Assembly: GCA_020137815.1 (NCBI GenBank)
Contig: CM035354.1
Span: 2,552,342-2,616,341, forward strand
DNA length: 64,000 nucleotides
Reading direction: 5' to 3'
Source: Hormiphora californensis
Lineage: Eukaryota; Ctenophora; Tentaculata; Cydippida; Pleurobrachiidae
The notes beneath the pieces are model-generated. The model had not been told where the DNA came from and made no database searches. It saw only the letters and a list, made by a program, of their open reading frames with translations. Within the stretch, counting starts at the first letter, position 1; every line of letters begins with the position of its first letter. Positions 21,403-34,700 of the stretch are shown here, in pieces. The translations under genes and the position numbers were made by a program.

Positions 21403-23300
21403 GTGTGTGAGCTCAATCTTGGTCGCGCACGGTGTCTATGTCACCAAGAGGGGGATAGGGGAGGTGATCCACGGGAAGGGAGAAGAGGTGATCCGAGCTG
21501 AAGAGAATTAGGAAACAGGTTTGGGATATCTAGGTTTGATGGAGATGCCAGCAGGTCGGGGTTTGAAGGAGTTGGCAATCCTGGGGAGAAGGTGAGTCCA
21601 TTGGAGGTTGACAGTAGGAACTTTATCTGTTCGGTTAATCGCCGGTTCTATAAATGCAGCATACAAACGAGAGTGTGTGTGAGAGAAAGAGAGTGAGAGA
21701 GAGGGAGTTTTGGACATCAGTAATATCATGCAGTTGAATATTTTACCAAAACATGAGTTGACTTCAACGCTAAAGCAAATAGGGAAATGATGTGTGACGT
21801 TAAGTTAAACCGAACCGATGATCAGTCTCAGTTGTAAGTTCTTTTTCCACTTTGATCATCATCATCTAACGTTCTAAAACTCGCAGCGATCCCGCCTGAG
21901 CTCCTTTTACGGTACCGTAACTTAAGATAGGATGGTGTCAACAATTCGAGATTGGTGACATTCGCGAGACTGTAATTGTCCAAAAGATGTCAGTTTTCCT
22001 AATTCAGCTACCATTTCCCTGAAATTCGCCCGTAGGGCGAACGGGTTTACTAGTAGTGTGGAATTTGTATTGTTCATACTATTATGCGCGGGGGAGGTGC
22101 AACAGCACAATGTGGAATAGTCGTTAGTAGAGACATGCCCAGAGGCATTTATGGGAGAAAAACAGCCGTTGTAGTAGTATCTATGGGTCTAAGTCCTAAG
22201 AGTCCCCTTATTAATATCTGTCTCGGCCGGGCAATATTATTATAGCAGGGTCTAAGAGGTACCTATCTATAAAGATCTGAGTGATATCTAGCAGGGTCTA
22301 AGGAGTGTCTAGAACTATAATATGGGTATCTAGGATGCTCGGAGGGGTATCTAGAAGGGGCATCTTATGGGGTCTGAAGGGTACTTAGTAGAATCTCAGG
22401 GGCATCTTGTAGACTCTGAGGGGTATCTGGTGGGGTCTGAGTGGTTCCTAGTAGAGTTTTAGAGGTTTCTAGCTACATCTGAAAGGTATCTAGTAGGGCA
22501 TGAGGGGTATCAAGCAGGGCCTCAGGATCATTCACAGGTCTGATCTAAGCCACATAACATGTTCGGTCATAGTATGACCTTTTTAAGCTATATAATAGCT
22601 GAAACACGGATATGCATACATCTAATTATCTAATTATCTAATTAACCAAATGAGATAGGAACTTTTCATGGGTGTCTAGTAGACAGTGTAGACTAGTACT
22701 GTCTACCCCCTCATTACATACTTTAGTATCCTGATTTTAATCTCTACTCTAATTCTAAAATTATTTCCAATATTAGGCTCTGCCTGAAGTTACAGGTGGC
22801 ACACACACGCGGAAATGACCATGTTGCCCCTCAACCCGCAAGTAAAAAAGCTCAGAGGTGTTCCAGAAGACCCTTAGGGACACGTTGGTGAAGGAATTTT
22901 GATGTTCCAAATTGTTTCCCCAGTCAGGGCGAAAATTGACATTCTTGTTCTAACATAAAAAAGCTTAACTTATAGCCAATTAGGGCCAATTAGGGCCAAT
23001 TACGCACCAATTTGGCAGAGCTGAGTCACTAATATCTCTCCCTATAACCCTTCCCATTATTAGTCTGCCCCACTAATGGGATCTCCCGCACCCTCAAACC
23101 TCACGGCCATCATTAGCTGTGCTGGTATCACTAAGTGATTGGCCCTGTGCGTAGGGTCCCCAACAAGGGTTCACGCCCATGGCAACCGCTCTCCCCTCCC
23201 CTGGACGTCATTTTTTAATTTAACTTCTTTAATTGAGTTCTAATAAAATTACACAGCGTTCTAGACATCACAATTAGGTATATTAGGTATATTTCTAAGG
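21403..23300. other. gene-free region; degenerate 20-bp TCTAG tandem repeats at 22180-22530
   Basis: Between about 22180 and 22530 units like GGGGTATCTAGTAGGGTCTGA recur with much divergence. GAGAGAAAGAGAGTG tract near 21680. No gene. Confidence 0.55.
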
Positions 23301-23304
23301 AAAA

Positions 23305-23359
23305 AAGACGGAAATGTAACACCCTACCATTGAGCAGTAGGGTATCACATTTCCGTCTT
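23305..23359. repeat. 23-bp stem hairpin
   Basis: AAGACGGAAATGTAACACCC pairs with GGGTATCACATTTCCGTCTT around a 9-base loop. Similar arm sequence (GGAAATGTGACACCCTA) recurs at 60759, so this is probably a minimal MITE. Confidence 0.7.
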
Positions 23360-23517
23360 ATTTATGTCGTTCATCTCATTCTCGCAAAAATATATTTTTG
23401 GCGCAAATTAATTAATAATTAAGTTGTAACATACTAGCAGAAATTAACTCCGCACAGTTCAAGCTAACAGTTTTATACTTAACACCCTCAACTATTAAGT
23501 GATATGTGAGTGTTGAA

Positions 23518-25146
23518 ATGAAACGTCTCCTTCTCTTCACAGCTGCATTGTGTGGAACAGTTGTTCTCACTGCAGGTTTGTTAAACAATATAAAATATTT
23601 GATGCTTTATAGCTATAGTTCATAAAACGTGTTCTTTTGTTTTTAGCACACAGGCTCGTTCAATAAAATACAATGCGTTATACCCTTCAGACTGGACAGC
23701 TGTAGAGCGGGATGATGTGAAGATACCCTGGGACCTGGAGGTAACATCTCTCCAGATAAAGACAGACTCTACACTGGGTAGTGGTGAGGTGATCATGGTG
23801 TTGATGTACGACAAGGACAGCAACTATATCGGTAATGTGGTTGTGAAGTTCTCCTCCCCAATGCAGTATTTTATAGGCTGGTGCAACTACTACACAGACC
23901 TGCCAGTGCAGCCTCCGGTGGGGGTGGAAAAGATCTGGACGTTTACCAAAACAAAGACCGCGTTCATCATCACATGCAACAATGTGGAGGTGCTGAACTA
24001 CCTGTTCACAGATAGTTCAGAGAGCAGCTGTGTTACACAGTTGGGTGGTGATGTGGAGCAGATCAAGTTTACCAGCATTTCTGACACAGCATCAGACTAC
24101 TATAACAGAGCAGGTAATGGTAATACCACGTTTAATAGTACTGTACAGAATGGGGCGATCAGTGTTACATCATACAAGCTGATTCAACAATGAACTGCAA
24201 CGTACCAATGATCAGCTTTCCATTACATGTCACCTGTAAATTGTAATCAACTTACATGTCATTAACTATTTCCATTCAGAACCTCATTGTCCTGCATTTA
24301 CTGTTGAGGGATCAACACAAGGAAGTTGGGCTGCCTCACCAACAGGAACATCTGCCAACATCGTATGTGCTGCCAACCATATCCTAGTAGGAAGCGCAAC
24401 ATTGACATGTCAGCAGGATCTATCATGGTCAAGTGATGTACCGGAGTGTGATAAAATTGGTAAGTTCATTTAGTAATTAATGCTATTTACATTTCTTGAC
24501 ATATTTTATTTGCCACATAAAACACTTCAACCCCACAAGGCAGGCCACAACTAATTACCTCAGGGCTACCCTGAGTAATTTCAGTAACTCTGCGAGGGTT
24601 TTAAACCGCTTTTTATTAATATTTGTCGCTTACAGTTTGTCCTGATTTTACGATTGCAAACAGTAAACTCATCAAATACGAATCGGCGGAGATTGGAAAT
24701 GTCACGACAGTTTCCTGTGCAGATTTCTTTGAGTTACAGGGTGAGAGTGTTCTTACTTGTAATGCTGTCTCTAGCACTGATGCCGAGTGGAGCAGTGATG
24801 CACCTATTTGTACAAAAGGTAATTTCTATCTAGGCATGCCTGATCTCCTTTATCCCCCATTGTGTTCACGTCAAAACGGTTATAACTATCCTAAGATGGA
24901 TAGAAACTATTCACTTTTTATAATTTATACTACCCAGGTTGCACTGAGTTTTCAATCGCCAACTCTGGTTCCTGGGGCCCAATCCAAAATGACGGAGATA
25001 CCCTGACTGTTACCTGTTCCCGGGATGGGGATATTCTAAATCTGGTAGGGGATGATGTCGTTACCTGCAGTTTCTCAGCGGATACTAAAAAGTACACCAC
25101 TTCAGATTTGCCTGCTTGTGAATTCAACAATCAATGTAAGTCATGA
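23518..25146 (+). CDS. secreted protein: novel N-terminal module plus three sushi/CCP-like domains; one frame break
   Basis: Exons 23518-23575 (signal peptide MKRLLLFTAALCGTVVLTA), 23654-24113, 24280-24459, 24636-24818, 24938-25146. Exon 2 encodes about 150 residues beginning DWTAVERDDVKIPWDLEV with SGEVIMVLMYDKDSNYIGN and ending DTASDYYNRA; I do not recognise it as a named domain. Exons 3-5 each encode a CCP-like unit with regular C/W spacing (PHCPAFT...CQQDLSWSSDVPEC; VCPDFT...CNAVSSTDAEWSSDAPIC; GCTEFS...PAC). From the signal-peptide phase, exon 2 only reads through if the frame moves net +1 before 23709; an in-frame AGA lies at 23689-23691. With that move all phases close to 362 aa ending at TGA 25144. 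A read-through alternative of exon 2 stops at 24193. Probably extracellular adhesion or complement-like. Confidence 0.7.
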
Positions 25147-25500
25147 ACATTTTGACAAAAATGACTAATATCACACAATGACTGATAAAACGACTAGTTT
25201 GAAATGACGAGGACATCAGACTCCCAACCCAATGGACACACTATCCCCATGCCACGTAGCTCACCTACGTCACTAATGTCATATCTCTGAATCATAGTCC
25301 ATAGAGCATATGCATTATATCACGATAGCAATCCCAGCTACAGACATCATCCCCCATCTCATTAACTGAAATTAACGAAGATATAACAGAACTTTGTTTT
25401 GATCAAACCCGTATGAAGATGTAGGGCATGGAGCAAGGCAACCTTTTACCCGATATACATTCTGCTGCTACTGCAGGTAGGAACCGGCGATTTTATTTTT
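25147..25500. other. intergenic, no gene seen
   Basis: About 350 bases of unique AT-rich sequence after the sushi gene. Confidence 0.4.
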
Positions 25501-25504
25501 TAAA

Positions 25505-25708
25505 ACGACCAATTCGATCTTGATTCGATCTTTGGTTGACCAAAAAATATCGATTCGATTCGATTCGATCTTTGCAAAGCTTTGAGCAATCAAAAACATT
25601 TCGATTCAATCTTCACTTGATCTTTGGGCCATCAAAAAAATCGATTCGATCTCGATTCGATCTTTGGGCTATCAAAAAATTTCGATTCGATTCGATCCGA
25701 TCTTGGAA
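25505..25708. repeat. TCGATTCGATCTTTGG degenerate tandem repeat
   Basis: Repeated ATTCGATTCGATC and ATCTTTGGnCnATCAAAAAA units. Confidence 0.8.
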
Positions 25709-25713
25709 AATAG

Positions 25714-26141
25714 GGCAGGTGAGTAGAACTTCTGATTTTTCACTCTCTCAGTTCTCACTTCTCACTCACTCTCTATCTCGGTCTCTTTATCGCCTATGGT
25801 CTAGTTGGATACGTGACACAAATCACTGTTAGGGCAGGGTAATTCGGTCTCTCATCCGCCCATGGTTGATTTGGATACATGACACGAATCATTATAATTA
25901 GGGGAATGTGATTCGGTCTCTCTACCGCCTATGGTAAAGACCGATACGTGAAACGAAACACTATTAGGGGGGGGGGACGATTCGGTGTATCTACCGCTTT
26001 AGTCTAGTTGGATACGTGATCCATTCCAGCCTTTTATTGCAGCCTTTTATTGCAGCCTTTTTTTGCAGCCTTTTATTGCAGCCTTTTATTGCAGCCTTTT
26101 ATTGCAGCCTTTTATTGGGAGCGAAGTTCTACTCACCTGCC
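25714..26141. mobile_element. TIR-bounded element enclosing tandem repeats
   Basis: 19-bp perfect terminal inverted repeats GGCAGGTGAGTAGAACTTC (25714) and GAAGTTCTACTCACCTGCC (ending 26141). Inside are four units of about 60 bp around TCGGTCTCTNTANCGCCTAT...TTGGATACGTGACAC (25770-26020) and seven units of GCAGCCTTTTATT (26027-26118). No clear target duplication and no ORF. Confidence 0.65.
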
Positions 26142-26154
26142 GTATGATTTCCCT

Positions 26155-28195
26155 CACTGAGCCATTCTCATTGAGTGACTGAGCCATTCTCATTGAGTGA
26201 CTGAGCCATTCTCATTGAGTGACTGAGCCTTGGGCACGTCGCGCCCCCCATGTTCGCGCGCCCGTAGGGCGATCCCCTTACATACGGGGCGATCCCCTTA
26301 CATACGGGGCTTGCCTGCTTCGCAGGCAAGACTGAGCCATTCTCATTGAGTGACTGAGCCATTCTCATTGAGTGACTGAGTCATTCTCATTGAGTGACTG
26401 AGCCATTCTCATTTCTCATTGAGTGACTGAGCCATTCTCATTGAGTGACTGAACCATTCTCATTGAGTGACTGAGCCATTCTCATTGAGTGACTGAGCCA
26501 TTCTCATTGAGTGACTAAGCCATTCTCATTGAGTGACTGAGCCATTCTCATTGAGCGACTTAGCCATTCTCATTGAGTGACTGAGCCATTCTCATTGAGT
26601 GACTGAGCCATTCTCATTGAGTGACTGAGCCATTCTCATTGAGTGACTGAGTCATTCTCATTGAGTGACTGAGCCATTCTCATTGAGTGACTGAGCCATT
26701 CTCATTGAGAGACTGAGCCATTCTCATTGAGTGACTTAGTCATTCTCATTGAGTGACTGAGCCATTCTCATTGAGTGACTGAGCCATTCTCATTGAGTGA
26801 CTGAGCCATTCTCATTGAGTGACTGAGCCATTCTCATTGAGTGACTGAACCATTCTCATTGAGTGACTGAGCCATTCTCATTGAGTGACTGAGCCATTCT
26901 CATTGAGAGACTGAGCCATTCTCATTGAGTGACTTAGTCATTCTCATTGAGTGACTGAGCCATTCTCATTGAGTGACTGAGCCATTCTCATTGAGTGACT
27001 GAACCATTCTCATTGAGTGACTGAGCCATTCTCATTGAGTGACTGAGCCATTCTCATTTCTCATTGAGTGACTGAGCCATTCTCATTGAGTGACTAAGCC
27101 ATTCTCATTGAGTGACTGAGCCATTCTCATTGAGTGACTGAACCATTCTCATTGAGTGACTGAGCCATTCTCATTGAGTGACTGAGCCATTCTCATTGAG
27201 TGACTAAGCCATTCTCATTGAGTGACTGAGCCATTCTCATTGAGTGACTATTGACTAAGCCATTCTCATTTCTCATTGAGTGACTGAGCCATTCTCATTG
27301 AGTGACTGAGCCATTCTCATTGAGTGACTTAGCCATTCTCATTGAGCGACTTAGCCATTCTCATTGAGTGACTGAGCCATTCTCATTGAGTGACTGAGCC
27401 ATTCTCATTGAGTGACTGAGCCATTCTCATTGAGTGACTAAGCCATTCTCATTGAGTGACTGAGCCATTCTCATTGAGTGACTATTGACTGAGCCATTCT
27501 CATTTCTCATTGAGTGACTGAGCCATTCTCATTGAGTGACTGAGCCATTCTCATTGAGTGACTTAGCCATTCTCATTGAGCGACTTAGCCATTCTCATTG
27601 AGTGACTGAGCCATTCTCATTGAGTGACTGAGCCATTCTCATTGAGTGACTGAGCCATTCTCATTGAGTGACTGAGCCATTCTCATTGAGTGACTAAGCC
27701 ATTCTCATTGAGTGACTGAGTCATTCTCATTGAGTGACTGAGTCATTCTCATTGAGTGACTGAGCCATTCTCATTGAGTTACTGAGCCATTCTCATTGAG
27801 TGACTGAGCCATTCTCATTGAGTGACTGAGCCATTCTCATTGAGTGACTGAGCCATTCTCATTGAGTGACTGAACCATTCTCATTGAGTGACTGAGCCAT
27901 TCTCATTGAGTGACTGAGCCATTCTCATTGACTGACTGAGCCATTCTCATTGAGTGACTGAGCCATTCTCATTGAGTGACTGAACCATTCTCATTGAGTG
28001 ACTGAGCCATTCTCATTGAGTGACTGAGCCATTCTCATTAAGTGACTGAGCCATTCTCATTGAGTGACTGAGCCATTCTCATTTCGCATTGAGTGACTGA
28101 ACCATTCTCATTGAGTGACTGAGCCATTCTCATTGAGTGACTGAGCCATTCTCATTGAGTGACTGGGCCATTCTCATTGAGTGACTGAGCCATGC
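26155..28195. repeat. 22-bp satellite, about 90 copies
   Basis: Unit GAGCCATTCTCATTGAGTGACT repeated for 2 kb with point variants (AGCGACT, TTAGCC) and occasional TCATTTC insertions shared by several blocks, pointing to higher-order duplication. Interrupted once at about 26232-26330. Confidence 0.95.
26232..26332. other. non-satellite insert in the 22-bp array
   Basis: About 100 bp rich in GC, including a duplicated GATCCCCTTACATACGGGGC and the hairpin GCTTGCCTGCTTCGCAGGCA. Confidence 0.6.
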
Positions 28196-28791
28196 AGTAT
28201 GCTCTACTACCTCCAATTGCAACAATATCGTCCAATTCTGCCAGCATAAAGTCAATTCAAGATTTTACCGCGCGATCAGGTTTCGAATGCGAACCGGATG
28301 GTTAAATAAGTCTGGCGCCGCAACCCATCTGAGCGCACTGGCGCCGCCATACAGGTAAAATAAGAATCTAGAATTGACTTTGTGAGTAGAAAGTAAACTC
28401 AAGTAGTTCAATTTTTTGACAAGTTTAAAATACGTCCAAAGAAATAAATATCCATCATATCAGCAAACACTGAAAAATTCACACGTCAGCCCACTCAAAC
28501 TCAAAGTCATTAAACCAAATTGGTAGTTGCCAATCTCGACCCGGCCCTTTTCGCGAGGGTTAGAACATAACAAATTGGTAGAGAAAGGGAAAGTCCTAAA
28601 CGCACATCAGCCCGTGTATATTGTTGTTTTACAACAAAGAATACGCTGTCTGGCGCCGCCGCGACCCCATTTGAGCGCATTTTCAAATCGGAGTCTTGCG
28701 CCGCCATACAGAGAATGAGTCTGTTTTACAAATTCAGCACACACACAGCTGCTATCTGACACATATATAAAATAAAGAAGAGTCCCATACA
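28196..28791. other. intergenic, no gene seen
   Basis: Two related blocks (28310-28360 and 28648-28712) share CGCCGC...TGAGCGCA...GCGCCGCCATACAG. 3' flank of the HSPBP1-like gene. Confidence 0.4.
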
Positions 28792-31700
28792 TCATCTTTC
28801 AACGGCAGCATCTTTGCCTTTCTGGAGCACACTCCGGCATAGCTTCACCTCTTCCTCTCTCTGGTCTTTGGAGCCTGAAAAGGAGTTGTTGTTACTGTTA
28901 GGGAAAGTGTGTTGTACTACAAATTGTTCTAAATTGTAGCAATTCAAATTGTAGCAATTCAAGTAGAAGTTTTGAATACTGATAGGGTAAACTGGGGTAA
29001 AATGGTCCATTTTTTAACCTTTTAGGTTCTAAAACAAGCAATTTAATAAATTTATACAGCAGGAAGAAAAAAATATATAGGCTATCCAATGAAACGATTT
29101 CCTTTTAAAGCAAAAATTCGGAACAGAACGAGCAGGTGTCCGCTGGAGAAAAAAGTCACGTGACACACGTTATTCTATGAACCGTTTTGCCCCATACATG
29201 TGCCACTTTGCCCCGTGGACCGTTTTACCCCAGTTTACCCTATGTAGTGTAGTATGTCGAGGAGGTGGGGGATAGAGGTTGGGGGAAATTTACCCGTCCG
29301 GTAAATCGAGGGTACGGTAAACCGTTGGGCCCGGTAAATCGGGGTGCCCGGTAAATCGGGGTGCCCGGTATATCGGGGTGCCCGGTATATCGGGGTCAAA
29401 TAGCGTTAATTTCCTGTATCAGGGGAAGTTTATCCTCCCGGTAAATCGGGGTTCCGGTAAATCGAGGGTACGGTAAACTGAGGGGCGGGTTTGAGTTGTT
29501 GTGTAAGGGGTGGGGCTTCTCCACCCCTTACTAAACAAGGTTTAAGCGTACCTAATTTTCTGAGCAGTTCCGAGAGGATTTCCTCCGCATTTCCAGGAAA
29601 TGTCCTTTCCGGGAACTGCCCCGCTATGAGATCTATAATACGGAGTGTGTGAACCAGACTGGTATCCTCGGGGAGTTCGGCTTCCGTTTCAAGTCTGTTA
29701 AACAGTTGGCCGTGAAGGTTCTCTTTGTGGAATCTTTCACATTGGCCACTTGGGTCCTCCAAACAGATACTCGAAATGAAGAACAGTGCCTGGAAAACGG
29801 AGAAATGGGGTGAGCGAGAGAGAGAGAGAGGTACAGTGTCTGGAGATTGAGAGAAATGAGATGAGCGAGAGGGGCACATTGGTACAGTGTCTGACGAATA
29901 GGGAAATGAGATGAGCGAGAGGGGGGTACATTGGTACAGCTTGCCTGAAGTGAGGAGAAATGGGATGACAATAATAACGGTACCTTACATCGTAGTTTCT
30001 TGTCCTTTGAAAGGGCACAATTGAGTGGTGCTGTGTACCCATCCAACTCAGTAAACTTAGCCAGAGCATTAGCGTTACCTCGAACCAAACCTGTCCGAAT
30101 TAGAAGTTTAGAACCAGGAACCGACCGAATCAGGAAATACTGGTCCCTGATTGGCTGATAACCAGTCACGTGACCTAAATAACGTGTTCTGATTGGTTGT
30201 TTATTTGTTTCGGTCGGTTCCTGTTTAGAACCCACTGTCACGCTTCCTGGGTTTGAGAATCAAAACGGGGTTAATCAGAATCAAATCACACGGGCAGTTT
30301 AGGACTACATGGTCAATAGTTTGGAACTACATTCCTGGGTGGCAAGTCCCAGCTTTCACAAAAACGGTGTCGTTCCCCTCGTGAGAATTTTACTTACAAG
30401 AAATGGCGAGTAGGGCTTTAGTTTGTACGGAGAGAGGTTTCCCCGGCTCTGTCATCTTCAGAAGATCTCCCAGGATAAATGTCTCAGTAGCAAAGTTAGC
30501 TACCTTTTCATTGTTCTGTACAGCAGCTGCTATAACTTCACATGCTAACCCCTGGAGCTCACTGAGGGGGAGAGATAGAGAGGGAGGGAAGGGGAGGGAG
30601 GGATAGAGAGGGAGGGAGGGAGAGGGAGGGAGAAACTAGAGATATAGATAGATAAAGGGGAGACAATGAGAGGTCGAGGGAAGTAGGAATCTAAAGCAAG
30701 ATAGCAATAAACTAAACTTCGACTAACTCCAATTAACTTTGAATCAAGGTAATGTGCTATTGTTAACTTACGGGTCGGGGTTCTTGATGTACGCAGAACA
30801 AACGTGAAGTCCTCCCATTAGGTACAAATCTGAAGAAATGGTGCAGTGATATATCTTTCAGTGCAGATCAGCCATCTTTCATTCCTACCATATCCCTCTC
30901 GACTCTTGCTTTTCTCGACCAACTGTTTGGCATTCACCTTCCCTCTTTATCCCAAACTCATCTTATTCCAGTCTCACTAACCCCCAGTTGTCATGGCAAC
31001 TCCCCCCAGTTACCATGGCTACCCAACTCACCTCCAGTTACCAGGACTACCCAACTCCCCCAGTTACCATGACTACCCAACTCCCCCAGTTACCATGACT
31101 ACCCAACTCCCCCAGTTACCATAACTACCCAACTCCCCCCAGTTACCAGGACTACCCAACTCCCCCAGTTACCATGACTACCCAACTCCCCCCAGTTACC
31201 ATAACTACCCAGCTCCCCCCAGTTACCATGACTACCCAACTCACCCAGTTGCCATAACAACTCACCATTAGCCTCGTCCATATCTTCAGCGGAGTAGGCA
31301 AGTTCCTCCAGTGCTTCAACACATTCCTCCCTGCCACTATCCTCCTTTCTTAGCAGCTCAATCCTTTCACTCATTTCTTTGGCAGGGTTCCTTCCCTCCA
31401 TCTCTCCTATCACGTTGTTGAGGAACTCCTGCCGCTGTGTGGGAGTTGTTATGGTAACTGGGGGCCGGGGGGGGGGGGGGGGAGTTGTTATGGTAACTGG
31501 GGGGGGGGGGTTGTTATGGTAACTGGGGGGGGGGGGGGGTGTCATGGTAACTGGATGGAGTTGGGTAGTCATGGTAACTGGATGGAGTTGGGTAGTCATG
31601 GTAACTGGATGGAGTTGGGTAGTCATGGTACATAGTTCACTCTTTCATAGTGGAGTTCACTCTCATAGTGAAGTGGTCTCTCGTTAGTTAAAATACGACC

Positions 31701-34700
31701 ACTCACGTGGATTACTATAACGACTTCTCTATCTAGAGAGGGGACTATCGCAGGTAACTAAAAACTTAGTTTTGTCATTGACTGCATCAGGTGTTACCCA
31801 GAGGGAGTCCTTTACTTTCTTCTTTACTTTCTTCTTTACTAAAGAATAGCTGCTGGCGAACTAAAGACTTTAGTCCGAGCATCATGAAACTACTAGAGAA
31901 CTAGAGATCTGTAGAACATTCTATCAGCACGAGCCAATCACAGGCCAGCATTTCTAATTCCTGGCCTCTGACTGGCTCGTTGAGGACTATGAGTTATAGT
32001 TGCGGTGTGGCCTATATAATAAGTGCCCACTGCACCTCAACTGTACCACAACCATGATCTTTCTAGTTCTACTCATCGCTCTAAGCACAGGGTATGAGGC
32101 ATCATCCTGGCCGTGTCCCGCGGGGTCATATTGCCCCACTTTCAGACTCAGTGAGAGAGTGCAATCCTAGATACTATTGCCCCGCTAATTCCACCCGTCA
32201 AGTCGTCTGTCCTGCTGGTAGCTTCTGCCCCGATCCTTCTGAGAAATATATCTGTCCAGCAGGTAACAGTGCTGCTTGTAGTCGTATTACAATGTGTAAC
32301 AATGTCGCAATTTTAGTGGAGAAACGGTATCCGAACACCGTGCGCAGACGTACACTTTACTTAGCGCACGAGTAATAAATCTAGCTGAAAAAGTGTGCTT
32401 TATTACCCGCACACTACGTAAACGGTGCGTCTGCGCACGGTGTTTCAATACCGTTTCTAGTTATTAAGCGGCTGTGTAGTTTCTTTAGAGAAAATTTTCT
32501 CATTTTCGAAAATGAGTTGAAAGTTGAGTACATAAACATTCTATCTAAATGGTTTTTTGGTTTTATAGCTCAGTTGTAGTTCTATTTGAGTATTTGAGGA
32601 AGCTACTCTTTCCAAGTGGCTACATGTTTCTGAACCACCAGGAACCGACCGAATCAGGAAATACTGGTCCCTGATTGGCTGATAACCAGTCACGTGACCT
32701 AAATAACGAGTTCTGATTGGTTGTTTACTTGGTTCCTGTGAACCACATTGTATTGTGTTCCAGGAAGCTACTGCAGCTACGGCTCAATAGAACCGAGGAA
32801 CTGCACTTATGGTGGCCATTATTGTCCAGAGGGAGCTAAACACCCGACCTCCTGTCAGGCAGGCTTCTACTGTCCCACACCAGCTGAACGAATAGTTTGC
32901 CCCCAAGGTAACTAAACTGGAGGGACTTGATCAATGTCAGGAAATTAGGACATGTGGCAATTTGTATAGCTGCTTTTCTCCCCGCAGTGCATTTTAGTAG
33001 GGGCATCACCTGACATTAGTTTTATCCAGGAACCGACCGAACCAGGAAATACTGGTCCCTGATTGGCTGATAACCAGTCACGTGACCTAAATAACGAGTT
33101 CTGATTGGCTGTTTACTTGTTTCGGTCGGTTCCTGTTTATCAGATATCCACAGCAGGTAACAGTGCCGCTTGTAGTGCGGAGATACCATATTTGAAATAC
33201 AGTAATGAGACACAAATGCGCGAGTGCTTATGTCAGTACGTCATAGCACGTTGATTGGCCACGCTTGCGCGTCTTCTTACCGTAATTCAGACCAAAACAG
33301 TTTTTCAGTACCGTTTTCCCACTATGTATATCTTAAAGCACAGCTGCAGTAGTAAGGTACATTTGAGGGACCTGGTTCCATAATGGTATATCTGCAGAAA
33401 GTGCATTTTGAGATAATCGCAAAAAACTGTTTTTTAAACTTCAAGCAGTTGCACTCCATTAAATATACAATCTTACCCCGTCAACCCTATGCATTTTAGA
33501 AACCTCAAGCAATTATCCTCAACTTCTAGTAAAAAGTAACAGATTCCAACAAAACAGCAAAAATTCTCGGCCCGTAGAAAAAGTTTAGTCTCAGATATAC
33601 CAACCTCCTATTATTATAAGTGGTATATCTGCAGATATACCATTATTGTTTTAGATAAGTGGTACATATGCAGATATACCACCGTTTATAAAAAATATTG
33701 GCTGGTATATCTGCAGATGTACCTAGTTTTATATTTTTTTGAAGGTGCATTTTTGCAGATATACCAAAATTTCTATTTCTAATTGGTACATCTGCAGATA
33801 TACCATACATGGTAACTGTCTAAGGGTGGTACATCTGCAGATATACCCCCAAAGCATCGGTATATCTGCAGATATACCCCAAAGCATCTTTGTACTATCT
33901 TAAGATATCCCAAGGAGGCCAAAAAACTGCAAAAGTGGTGGTATAAGTTAAGATGTACCAAAGTTTTTTTTTGTGTTCCCGAGGTCAGATCTTCACCAAA
34001 ATTGGTCAGGAGGTACATTAGACCATCCCAAACATGCTCCCACTGTTATCTCCATTTTGGTATATCTGCACTTATACCATTATGGAACCAGGTCCCTCAT
34101 TTGTGTTATGTAGGCCACCTTATATATAGCTCGAACTAGCTTCTCATAAAATCCCCCTCTCTTCGCTCGCGGGACTACCGTGTGACGTGAGCTAATGATT
34201 ATTGATTGGTACCATTGGTACCTATTCTCGCTCCGCTCGGTCGATCTCAGTCGCGCGCGACGTCGATCTCGCATACTTCATGTCCATGTCACCAAAGCTA
34301 ATGAAAGGAAGCTGGATTTCTAATTAATATTCCCACTGCAGGTACATATTGTAATACTGCCCGTACAGAACCAACAAACTGCACCGCTGGCCACTACTGC
34401 CCAGAGGGGTCAACAAGGCAAAACCGCTGTACTTCAGGATTTTACTGTCCTACCCCCTCTGAACAAATCGTGTGTCCTGCAGGTAATATATAAGGGATGA
34501 TACTTATAATTGTGTCTTGCAGTGCAGGGCACCCATAGCTCCTCATAATATCCCCCTCGCTTCGCTCGGGAACTTCCGAGGATCAGAGCTAGAGCTATAC
34601 AAGATGAATAGAGTTTGAAACTCGAATTAGTATACTATTTATTTCTTGCACTACTAGAATTATATTTCCCTTTACATATGATATCAACCTTTCAGGGTTC

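Noticed and set aside
26155-28195. CRISPR-like regular array
   Set aside because: No spacers: the 22-bp unit is contiguous, and the DNA is eukaryotic.
29430-29552. HSPBP1 C-terminus by read-through into LGTLKPCLVRGG
   Set aside because: A good donor at 29551 and an exon at 28874-28792 that matches the family's C-terminus give a better, in-phase end.
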